From Gammaproteobacteria bacterium (lineage in GTDB: Bacteria > Pseudomonadota > Gammaproteobacteria > JABABF01): a DNA stretch of 19,043 nt. The stretch is from NCBI GenBank assembly GCA_014238345.1, contig JABABF010000174.1:1-19043 (forward strand), in the 5' to 3' direction. The notes beneath the pieces were generated by a model, which did not search any database, had not been told where the DNA came from, and saw only the letters and a list, made by a program, of their open reading frames with translations. Positions 1 through 5,958 of this stretch are shown in pieces; the first letter of the stretch is position 1, and every line of letters starts with the position of its first letter. A program made the position numbers and the translations under genes.

Positions 1-87
1 AATCTCGTGAGATCCGCTCTAAGGCAACCGCATAGCGGTTATAGGCGATCACCGCTGGAATGGCGGCAAACAACCCCATGGCTGTGG
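1..87. repeat. Left arm of an 87-bp perfect inverted repeat
   Basis: Bases 1-87 are the exact reverse complement of 274-360. Position i pairs with 361-i without a mismatch until position 88. The arm is antisense tolQ coding sequence, so it duplicates part of the adjacent gene rather than supplying new sequence. The spacer is 186 bases. The right arm is the native copy, because it reads through in frame as conserved TolQ. Symmetry runs to the very first base of the window, so the duplication may continue upstream. Confidence 0.97.
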
Positions 88-521
88 TGCGAGTGCGCGA
101 GGAAGATCGCCTAGATGTACATTTAGGGTTTCTTGCCACTGTGGGCTCTACAGCGCCCTATATTGGCTTGTTTGGCACGGTATGGGGCATCATGAATGCC
201 TTCATCGGTTTGGCGGGTGTTGAGCAGGCTTCGTTGGCCGTGGTGGCTCCAGGCATTGCCGAGGCGCTGATTGCCACAGCCATGGGGTTGTTTGCCGCCA
301 TTCCAGCGGTGATCGCCTATAACCGCTATGCGGTTGCCTTAGAGCGGATCTCACGAGATTTCTCCTCTTTTTGCGATGAATTCTCAGCTTTGTTACACCG
401 TCGTTTGCATGGTGTGGTGCCGCCGTCGGATGAGCCATCGGGTGATGTGCAGCCGGACGCTGGTGGCGAGGGGGCGGGGGTAGTGGCACCAGAGGAGCCA
501 GAGGAGGATACTACACGGTGA
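60..521 (+). CDS. tolQ: TolQ, C-terminal part; 5' end replaced by antisense DNA
   Basis: TolQ is the inner-membrane proton-channel subunit that works with TolR to energise TolA. The visible part carries the family signature of the second and third membrane helices: FLATVGSTAPYIGLFGTVWG, then PGIAEALIATAMGLFAAIPA and an AYNR end. Genuine TolQ sequence begins only near base 88 (VRVREEDRLDVHLGFL). The ATG at 60 and its first nine codons lie in an 87-base segment that is the reverse complement of bases 274-360, and the frame is closed by a TAG at 33-35. The native start and first membrane helix are therefore missing, and position 60 is not a biological start. After LLHRR the protein has an unusual acidic, Gly/Pro/Glu-rich tail of roughly 35 residues, much longer than the short tail of E. 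coli TolQ. The stop (519-521) overlaps the tolR GTG by three bases. Identity is certain; the 5' end is not usable. Confidence 0.93.
   Translation: MAANNPMAVVRVREEDRLDVHLGFLATVGSTAPYIGLFGTVWGIMNAFIGLAGVEQASLAVVAPGIAEALIATAMGLFAAIPAVIAYNRYAVALERISRDFSSFCDEFSALLHRRLHGVVPPSDEPSGDVQPDAGGEGAGVVAPEEPEEDTTR
274..360. repeat. Right arm of the inverted repeat (native tolQ copy)
   Basis: This is the in-frame copy of the inverted repeat. It encodes the TolQ third membrane helix and the following AYNR segment. The pairing reaches base 1 of the window, so how far the symmetry would extend beyond 360 cannot be seen here. Confidence 0.97.
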
Positions 522-934
522 GTCGTCGTCGACCGATGGCCGAGATCAATGTCGTCCCCTATATTGATGTGAGCCTAGTGCTACTTGTTATCTTCATGAT
601 CTCAGCCCCGTTGCTCACACAGGGCATTGCCGTAGACCTGCCACAGGTGGCAGCAGATGGCTTAGAGGCCGCACAGCGCGAACCATTGCAGATATGGGTG
701 CTGGAAGATGGCTCCTATAGACTGGATTTGGGGGTTGCTGGCGGTACCGAGGCCGATCTCAGCGAGCTGGGTCGCCGCATCGGCATTCTGTTGGAGCGCA
801 ATCCCCGCCAGCCAGTCATGGTTCGCGGTGATGCCGCGGTGTCCTATGGCGTGGTGATGGAGCTGATGTCGGTGCTACGCGCAGCTGGAGTCGAGGAAGT
901 GGGTTTGGTGACCGAGCCCCCGTCGGGCTTCTGA
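518..934 (+). CDS. tolR: TolR, Tol-Pal system membrane protein
   Basis: TolR is the single-pass inner-membrane partner of TolQ; its transmembrane Asp takes part in proton flow and its periplasmic domain contacts peptidoglycan. The 138-residue product is normal for the family. It opens with the conserved MAEINVVPYIDVSLVLLVIF, which places the channel aspartate at Asp17 inside the only membrane helix. The periplasmic ExbD/TolR domain follows from about residue 45 to the end. The start is GTG at 518, inside the GTGA shared with the tolQ stop, with a clear GAGGAGG ribosome-binding site at 501-507. Translational coupling to tolQ is likely. No abnormal residues were noticed. Confidence 0.95.
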   Translation: MSRRRPMAEINVVPYIDVSLVLLVIFMISAPLLTQGIAVDLPQVAADGLEAAQREPLQIWVLEDGSYRLDLGVAGGTEADLSELGRRIGILLERNPRQPVMVRGDAAVSYGVVMELMSVLRAAGVEEVGLVTEPPSGF

Positions 935-943
935 GCGGGCGCA

Positions 944-1723
944 ATGGTGCTGTGGCTACGTGATATGGGGTTGCCATTGGCGGCGGCGTTGTTGTTACAT
1001 CTCGTGGCGATCTACTGCGCCGCTTTGGGTTGGTCTGGGCAGTCCCTATGGCGCGAGTCGCATCCCCGTGTTCAGACCTCCGTGCCATTAAGTGCCCGCC
1101 TCTTGGCATTGTCGTCGCGGCCAGTGGGCGAGGTCGGCTCTGCAGTTGCGTCCTTCCCCACTACAGCGCCACACCAGTCGTTGCTCGCTCCTGCGCCAGC
1201 TGTTGCTCCGTGGGTCTTACCGGATTTGCCAGCGCTCAGCGACGAGCCCACCACCCCGTTACCGGAGGAAGTGCTGCCAGAGGCATCTCCCTCGGAGCCC
1301 TCTGTTGCTCCGATTCTGTCAGGCTACCATCCGGGTGTATTGCGCCAATCCTTGCTGATGGAAGAGCAGTTTCGACAGGAGGCGGCTAACTGGGGCGATG
1401 CAAGTGGCGATGACTGGGAGGATGAGACCAGCACCTACCGTGCCGCCATTGCTATTCAGGTCGAGCGCAGTTGGCGGCGCCCGCCGGGGATGGCCGATGG
1501 CGTGGAAGCAGAGTTGGCGATCCGTCTGGTGCCTTCGGGCGATGTCATCTCGGTCACAGTGGTGCGTAGCAGTGGTGATGCTCTCTTCGATGCCTCGGCG
1601 CGGGCTGCCGTGCGTCGCGCCGACCATTTCCCGTTGTTGCAGGAGATGCCGCCTGAGCTCTTTGAGAAATCTTTCCGCCGCTTGCGCTTGTTGTTTCGCC
1701 CGCAGGATGTATTGGGGTTATGA
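944..1723 (+). CDS. tolA: TolA, short Pro-rich form with C-terminal TolA/TonB domain
   Basis: TolA spans the periplasm, linking the TolQR motor to TolB, Pal and the outer membrane. A single N-terminal membrane helix (about residues 8-28) contains the conserved histidine, His19, in an LLLHL context. The last ~95 residues form the TolA domain III / TonB-like fold, with RPPGMADGVEAELAIRLVPS and a DASARAAVRRADHFP segment followed by LFEKSFR. The middle (about 35-160) is Pro/Ser/Glu-rich and lacks the long Ala/Lys/Glu coiled helix of E. coli domain II. The protein is 259 residues against 421 in E. coli. The serine usually four residues before the membrane histidine is Ala15 here. The gene starts 9 bases after the tolR stop and ends in an ATGA overlap with tolB. 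Placement and domain III make TolA, rather than another TonB, the best call. Confidence 0.88.
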   Translation: MVLWLRDMGLPLAAALLLHLVAIYCAALGWSGQSLWRESHPRVQTSVPLSARLLALSSRPVGEVGSAVASFPTTAPHQSLLAPAPAVAPWVLPDLPALSDEPTTPLPEEVLPEASPSEPSVAPILSGYHPGVLRQSLLMEEQFRQEAANWGDASGDDWEDETSTYRAAIAIQVERSWRRPPGMADGVEAELAIRLVPSGDVISVTVVRSSGDALFDASARAAVRRADHFPLLQEMPPELFEKSFRRLRLLFRPQDVLGL

Positions 1724-3087
1724 GCGGGCTCCGGTGCTGTGCCGCCAGTGGTATCTTTGCGATAGCATTGTTGTTGATGCCACAGGCTGCGGCTGAGCTG
1801 CTGATTGAGATCACCCATGGTGACGATAAGCCGACCCCCTTGGCAGTGGTGCCATTCACTTGGGAGGTGTCGCGCAGTGCGCCGGGCACGCTAGCGGCGA
1901 TCGTCGGCGCAGACTTATGGCGCACCGGACGCTTTTCCGTATTGCCACGTTCTCAAATGCTGAGTCAACCGGGGGCGGGTCAGCGGATTTTTTTTCGCTA
2001 GTGGTCACAATTGCAAGTTGATTACCTCGTGCTCGGCACGGTTAATCCCAGCACCGAGCTCGCCGATGGCCTGCGGGTGCGTCTAGAACTATATGATGTC
2101 CACGGACAACGGTTGTTGGATGCTTGGGAGATTTCTAGCGATACCGGGCAGTTGCGTGATCTAGCACATACGCTGAGTGATCTGCTCTATGGGCACCTGA
2201 GCAAGGCGCGTGGGGTATTTGCGACGCGCATGGCATATATCACGCACGTTGAAGAAGAGGGTGGCGCAGCCCTTTACCGTTTGATTGTGGCGGATGTGGA
2301 CGGAGCCAGAGGGCGGGTATTGCGCGAGAGCCACAAACCGCTGTTATCGCCAGCTTGGGCGCCAGATGGCAAGTCGCTGGCTTATGTTTCATTTGAGCAG
2401 GGTCGTGCGGCGATCTTTCGTCAATCCCTGTCGGGTGATGCTCCTCAGTTGCTACTCAGCGAGGGGGAGTACAGCAGTGCCCCCGCCTTTTCCCCCGATG
2501 GTAGCCAGTTGGCAGTGGCAGTGGCGCAAGGCGGCAATATTGATATTCACTTGCTATCATTGCATGCAAGTGGACGCGCAGATGGAAAAATGCGCCGCCT
2601 GACGCGACATTTTGCGGTCGATACCGAGCCAGCATGGTTGCCCGATGGACGTTCTCTACTCTTCACCTCAGATCGCGGCGGGTCTCCACAGATCTATCGT
2701 GTGGCGCTGGACGGCGGGCAACCGGAGCGGATCAGTTTTATCGGCAACTACAATGCTGGAGCGGTGGCATTGCCCGATGGGTCAGGATTTTTAGCTGTAC
2801 ACAGCGGTAATGCGCCCCAAGCGGAGGGGCAATACAATATAGCCCTCTATCGCTTCGCTGATAAACAGCCGCGCATCTTAACAGGCAATACGCTGGATGA
2901 GTCGCCGACTGTAGCTCCCAATGGTATTATGCTAATGTATGCAACGCGCTATGAAGGTCGTAGGGTGCTGGCTGTCGCCGCATTGGACAGTGACTTCCGT
3001 GCGCGCTTGCCAGCGCGAACTGGTGATGTCAGCGAGCCAGCCTGGTCACCGTTTACAGGCACTTGGCAACGATTAGATACACAGTGA
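1720..3087 (+). pseudogene. tolB: TolB, full length but interrupted by an in-frame amber codon
   Basis: TolB is the periplasmic beta-propeller protein that binds Pal and TolA. The frame from ATG 1720 to TGA 3085-3087 covers the whole protein: signal peptide (residues 1-25, ending in AAA before ELLIEITHG), the N-terminal TolB domain (to about 165), and propeller blades with repeated SPAWAPDGKSLAYVSFE-type motifs, ending in DESPTVAPNGIMLMYATR and EPAWSPF. Codon 94 is TAG (1999-2001). It lies between IFFR and WSQLQVDYLVLG. The sequence aligns without a gap to the remembered Pseudomonas (FRDW) and E. coli (PAAW) TolB, so the amber replaces exactly one residue. Both halves share one reading frame, so this is a substitution rather than a frameshift. 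The 3' half could be entered only from TTG codons such as 2011, and would lack the export signal. It is either a sequencing/amplification error or a genuine nonsense mutation. Confidence 0.9.
1999..2001 (+). other. In-frame TAG inside tolB
   Basis: The amber triplet follows a run of eight T (1988-1995) and CGC. Reading with seven or nine T puts the downstream part out of frame and soon hits other stops, so slippage at the run does not repair the gene. A single base change from GAG (Glu) or CAG (Gln) would create it. Glu is attractive because Asp stands here in Pseudomonas TolB. Confidence 0.95.
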
Positions 3088-3665
3088 TGGATTCTTCAAC
3101 AACCATTTGGCGGCGGGTATACAGCACATATAGATTGTTGCCTATCTTGGTACTGGTGGGCTGTACGCAGCTATCAGAGATTCCGAGGTCGGCTCAGCGG
3201 CAGCCGCAACAACAAGTAGTACACCAGTCGCCGTTGCAGGTGCGCAAGATCCCCCGCGCAGTTAACAATATTCCACCGGAGGCGGTGCAGCCTGCCCCAC
3301 CAATAGGCTTGCCCATGCCAGCGGCCAGTTTGGTTTATTTTCGCTTCGACAACATTGAATTGACGCTGGCTTCACGCCGTTTGTTGGCTCCTTGGGTCGA
3401 GTATCTCAAGGCATCTCGTCGCTCAGTGCGCATTGAAGGACATGCAGATGAGCGCGGCACGCGTGAGTACAACTTGGCGCTTGCTCAGTTGCGAGCTGAA
3501 TCGGTGTCGCGTTATTTGGTACTGCAGGGGGTGCCATCCGCGAACTTTGAGGTGGTCTCTTTAGGCGAGGAAGTGCCGGTCGAAAGGGGGCGTGGTGAGC
3601 AGAATTGGGCTCGCAACCGCCGGGCGCACATTATTGTTTTGGCCGATGGTGGCGAAGCGAGGTAA
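3087..3665 (+). CDS. pal: Pal, peptidoglycan-associated outer-membrane lipoprotein
   Basis: Pal is anchored in the outer membrane and binds peptidoglycan; Tol action mobilises it to the division site. From ATG 3087 the 192-residue product has a lipoprotein signal peptide ending in the lipobox LVGC, with the lipidated cysteine at residue 26 and Thr at +2, consistent with outer-membrane sorting. A Gln/Pro-rich linker (about 35-78) leads to an OmpA-like domain (about 82-188). This domain contains VYFRFDN, the peptidoglycan-binding stretch GHADERGTREYN (119-129) and NRRAHI near the end. ATG 3087 is preferred over an in-frame ATG at 3063, because it shares its A with the tolB TGA and gives a proper signal peptide. 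The stop is TAA. Confidence 0.95.
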   Translation: MDSSTTIWRRVYSTYRLLPILVLVGCTQLSEIPRSAQRQPQQQVVHQSPLQVRKIPRAVNNIPPEAVQPAPPIGLPMPAASLVYFRFDNIELTLASRRLLAPWVEYLKASRRSVRIEGHADERGTREYNLALAQLRAESVSRYLVLQGVPSANFEVVSLGEEVPVERGRGEQNWARNRRAHIIVLADGGEAR

Positions 3666-4410
3666 GCAGCGGGCTGGGCGGTGCAGGGCGTCGCCTATCA
3701 GCGGGTTGCTGTGCGCCGTGCTGTGCGCGGTTGCCGCTGGCCCAGTCAGCGTTCAGGCGCAGGCCTATCGGGATGGCACCGAAGAGGGCACATCGCGCCA
3801 AGCATTGATTCAAGAGCTGTTTGACTATGTGCGTTTCCTACAGGAGGAACTGCGTCAGTTGCGCGGCCAAATGGAGCAGCAGAACGCGACCTTGGAGGCA
3901 TTGCGTCAGCGCCAAACGCGCCAGTACCTTGAGCTGGAGGCGCGACTGCAGAGTTTGGAGCAGCTGCAACAGAGCAATGCTGAGACGGATCCAGCACTCG
4001 CCATAGCCGAACAAAATGCTGCCGAGGAGAGCCGTGCTTACTTGGTGGCCTATGAGCAAGTCAAGGCTGGGCGTTATTTGGAAGCGCGCCAAGCCTTTCA
4101 GCGTTATCTCGTTGAGTGGCCCGGTGGCGAAAATGCGCCCAACGCTATTTATTGGTTGGGGGATTTGGCGCTGGCAGCAGTGCCAGTAGAGCTGCCTGAT
4201 GCACTGGTCTACTTCGAGCGCCTAGTGCAGGATTTTCCAGAGCACACACGTGTGCCCGATGCATTGTTCAAGCAGGGAAATATCCTTCATTTGCAGGGTG
4301 AGCGCACGCGGTCTCGGGAATTATTAGAGCGCGTTGTACGCAGCTACAGCGGGGTGCCTGGGTCGGCTGCCGCACGTCTAGCCGCTTCCTATCTGCGCCA
4401 GCATTTCTGA
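3646..4410 (+). CDS. cpoB: CpoB (YbgF), Tol-Pal-associated periplasmic coiled-coil/TPR protein
   Basis: CpoB coordinates peptidoglycan synthesis with outer-membrane constriction through TolA and PBP1B in E. coli. The predicted 254 residues begin with a basic, then hydrophobic, signal peptide (LLCAVLCAVAAGPVSVQAQA, residues 21-40). A coiled coil (about 53-110, rich in Leu, Gln and Glu) corresponds to the trimerisation segment. A TPR domain (about 130-254) follows, with repeats such as AYEQVKAGRYLEARQAFQRY and a final ARLAASYLRQHF. ATG 3646 is chosen because it gives a signal peptide; it overlaps the end of pal by 20 bases. Farther-upstream ATG codons in the frame add residues inside pal and spoil the signal sequence. 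It sits directly downstream of pal, as is usual for the family. Confidence 0.9.
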   Translation: MVAKRGKQRAGRCRASPISGLLCAVLCAVAAGPVSVQAQAYRDGTEEGTSRQALIQELFDYVRFLQEELRQLRGQMEQQNATLEALRQRQTRQYLELEARLQSLEQLQQSNAETDPALAIAEQNAAEESRAYLVAYEQVKAGRYLEARQAFQRYLVEWPGGENAPNAIYWLGDLALAAVPVELPDALVYFERLVQDFPEHTRVPDALFKQGNILHLQGERTRSRELLERVVRSYSGVPGSAAARLAASYLRQHF

Positions 4411-4414
4411 GCTA

Positions 4415-5083
4415 TTGTCCATCTTGCAACAGCAGGCAGCCGAGCGGCTACGCATCACTGAGATTTTTTATTCCCTACAAGGTGAAAGCCTGAGTAGCGG
4501 CATCCCGACGGTCTTTGTGCGCTTGACGGGCTGCCCGTTGCGTTGCCAATACTGCGACACCGCCTATGCCTTTCACGGCGGCACTTGGCATTCGCTGGCC
4601 GAGGTTCTCACGGAGGTGGCTAGCCATGCCCCACGCTATGTCACCGTAACCGGAGGTGAACCTTTGGCGCAACCTGCCTGTCAACCTTTGTTGCGTGCTT
4701 TGTGTGATGCCAACTACCAAGTGTCGTTGGAGACCAGTGGAGCACTGCCAGTGGCGGTGGCAGATGCGCGTGTAGTGCGGATTATGGATATCAAGACCCC
4801 GGGCTCTGGCGAGCAGGATAAGAATTTGTGGGACAACTTGGCAGTATTGACGGAGCGAGATCAGCTCAAGTTTGTTATCTGTGATGAGCGGGACTACCAG
4901 TGGTCAGTGGAACAGCTGCATCGCCATCGTCTGGAAGGGCGAGTCGCCGAGCTGCTGTTTTCCCCGAGCCACGACCAGCTGTCGCCACGACAGTTGGCCG
5001 ATTGGATTCTCCGTGATCACTTGCCCGTGCGCATGCAACTGCAGCTGCATAAGCTGATTTGGGGCGATGAGCCAGGCCGCTGA
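4415..5083 (+). CDS. queE: 7-carboxy-7-deazaguanine synthase QueE
   Basis: QueE is a radical-SAM enzyme that converts 6-carboxytetrahydropterin to 7-carboxy-7-deazaguanine in the queuosine pathway. The 222-residue product contains the substrate/cofactor signature FYSLQGES (18-25). It has a canonical iron-sulfur motif CPLRCQYC (Cys40, Cys44, Cys47), the SAM-binding TGGEPL, an LETSG segment and DIKTPGSGE. The likely start is TTG at 4415, four bases after the cpoB stop. No ATG is available before the catalytic motif, so a rare start is required; TTG 4424 is the alternative. The 3' end overlaps queC by 17 bases, implying coupled translation. Placement after tol-pal-cpoB matches the order I remember from Pseudomonas. 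Confidence 0.94.
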   Translation: MSILQQQAAERLRITEIFYSLQGESLSSGIPTVFVRLTGCPLRCQYCDTAYAFHGGTWHSLAEVLTEVASHAPRYVTVTGGEPLAQPACQPLLRALCDANYQVSLETSGALPVAVADARVVRIMDIKTPGSGEQDKNLWDNLAVLTERDQLKFVICDERDYQWSVEQLHRHRLEGRVAELLFSPSHDQLSPRQLADWILRDHLPVRMQLQLHKLIWGDEPGR

Positions 5084-5777
5084 GCGCGCTGTGGTGCTGT
5101 TGTCCGGTGGCTTGGATTCCGCCACCGTGTTGGCTTTGGCGGTGTCTGAAGGCTATGCCTGCCACACCCTCAGCGTGGATTATGGTCAGCGTCACCGCAT
5201 TGAGTTGCGCGCCGCTGAGCAGGTGGCGAGAGCACACGGTGTTGTTGAGCACCGTGTGATCCGCGTAGATCTCGGAGCCATTGGCGGTTCAGCGCTGACG
5301 GATTTGTCGATCGCGGTGCCAGAGCGCGCCGTAGCGGGCATCCCTAGCACCTATGTGCCAGCGCGCAACACCTTGTTGTTGACGCTGGGATTGGGTTGGT
5401 CCGAGGTGCTGGAAGCCAAGGCATTGTTTATCGGAGCGAATGCCGTCGACTACTCTGGCTATCCGGATTGCCGCCCAGAATTTGTGGCGGCCTTCGGGCA
5501 ATTAGCCAGTTTGGCAACTAGAGCTGGCATCGAAGGGCGGGCTCCCGAGATTCGAGCCCCGTTGATGGCGATGGGCAAAGCGGAGATTATTCGCACGGGT
5601 CTTGCGCTGGGTGTTGACTATGCCCAGACGATATCCTGCTATCAGCCCGATGTGGCAGGTCGTCGCTGCGGTCGCTGTGACAGTTGCCGCCTGCGCCAGC
5701 AGGGTTTTTCCGATGCTGGACTAGAGGATCCAGCACAGGAGCCCCCCCCATTTACAATAGCTGCATCGGGTCGTTAG
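5067..5777 (+). CDS. queC: 7-cyano-7-deazaguanine synthase QueC
   Basis: QueC is an ATP-dependent ligase that makes preQ0 from 7-carboxy-7-deazaguanine and ammonia. The 236-residue product shows the PP-loop VLLSGGLDSATV near the N-terminus, DYGQRH, STYVPARNT, and AVDYSGYPDCRPEF. The zinc site is C-X9-C-X2-C-X2-C in CYQPDVAGRRCGRCDSC. The family normally ends shortly after the position of LEDP. Here the frame continues through EPPPFTIAASGR and stops at TAG 5775-5777, eight bases beyond the first base of the tRNA-Lys gene. A run of eight C at 5742-5749 lies in this tail. With seven C the frame would end at 5758-5760, before the tRNA, so the exact C-terminus is uncertain. Identity is not in doubt. 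Confidence 0.94.
   Translation: MSQAAERAVVLLSGGLDSATVLALAVSEGYACHTLSVDYGQRHRIELRAAEQVARAHGVVEHRVIRVDLGAIGGSALTDLSIAVPERAVAGIPSTYVPARNTLLLTLGLGWSEVLEAKALFIGANAVDYSGYPDCRPEFVAAFGQLASLATRAGIEGRAPEIRAPLMAMGKAEIIRTGLALGVDYAQTISCYQPDVAGRRCGRCDSCRLRQQGFSDAGLEDPAQEPPPFTIAASGR
5714..5735 (+). other. Small hairpin in the 3' end of queC
   Basis: TGCTGGA (5714-5720) and TCCAGCA (5729-5735) form a perfect 7-bp stem with an 8-base loop. No T-run follows; C8 does. It is not an intrinsic terminator. It might affect processing of the queC-tRNA-Lys transcript or be chance. Confidence 0.45.
5753..5758 (+). promoter_or_regulatory. Possible -10 box for tRNA-Lys inside queC
   Basis: TACAAT sits 10 bases before the mature 5' end of the tRNA, a spacing suited to initiation a few bases upstream of the tRNA. 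No convincing -35 lies 16-18 bases farther up, so the tRNA may equally be cotranscribed with queC. Confidence 0.3.
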
Positions 5778-5840
5778 CTCAGTTGGTAGAGCAGCTGGCT
5801 TTTAACCAGTTGGTCGAAGGTTCGAATCCTTCACGACCCA
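5768..5840 (+). tRNA. tRNA-Lys (anticodon UUU)
   Basis: The 73 bases fold as a complete cloverleaf. The acceptor GGGTCGT pairs with ACGACCC, the D arm is GCTC/GAGC, and the anticodon stem is GCTGG/CCAGT around loop CTTTTAA. The T arm is GAAGG/CCTTC around TTCGAAT, and the discriminator is A5840. The anticodon TTT is at 5801-5803 and reads both lysine codons. The 3' CCA is not encoded (CTG follows the discriminator) and must be added enzymatically. The first ten bases are shared with the end of queC. In Pseudomonas the equivalent tRNA-Lys next to queC is, as I recall, an integration site for genomic islands; no island is present here. Confidence 0.96.
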
Positions 5841-5958
5841 CTGCGTGGTCTTCGTTGATGTGCTTGTTGCGAAGAATCCGTGCTCGGCTCATTCTCAGCT
5901 CAAGTCATGGTATGATTTGCAAACTCTTGCTGGCTCATCGTGCCCCCAATTTAGTGCC
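5841..5958 (+). promoter_or_regulatory. tRNA-Lys/nadA spacer with an extended -10 promoter
   Basis: This 118-base gap holds no gene. The clearest signal is TGGTATGAT at 5908-5916, an extended -10 (TGn plus TATGAT) that would start a transcript near 5923 and give nadA a leader of about 36 bases. No good -35 is seen, which extended -10 promoters tolerate. A 6-bp inverted repeat (5849-5854 with 5870-5875, 15-base loop) follows the tRNA but lacks a T-run. No integrase, attachment-site duplicate or other island remnant is visible. Confidence 0.5.

Noticed and set aside
1..360. Inverted repeat read as a hairpin telomere of a linear replicon
   Set aside because: A closed hairpin end would have a very short loop at the symmetry centre. 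Here the centre is a 186-base stretch of normal tolQ coding sequence.
1988..2001. T8 run causing a programmed or accidental frameshift in tolB
   Set aside because: Both halves of TolB are already in the same frame, and adding or removing one T leads to other early stops. The defect is an in-frame TAG.
1999..2001. TAG as a sense codon (alternative code or pyrrolysine)
   Set aside because: Two genes here (queC and the tusA-like gene) appear to use TAG as terminator at sensible lengths, and no suppressor tRNA is in the window. One site is not enough to claim recoding.
5849..5875. Intrinsic terminator after tRNA-Lys
   Set aside because: The stem is only 6 bp with a 15-base loop and no following T-run.
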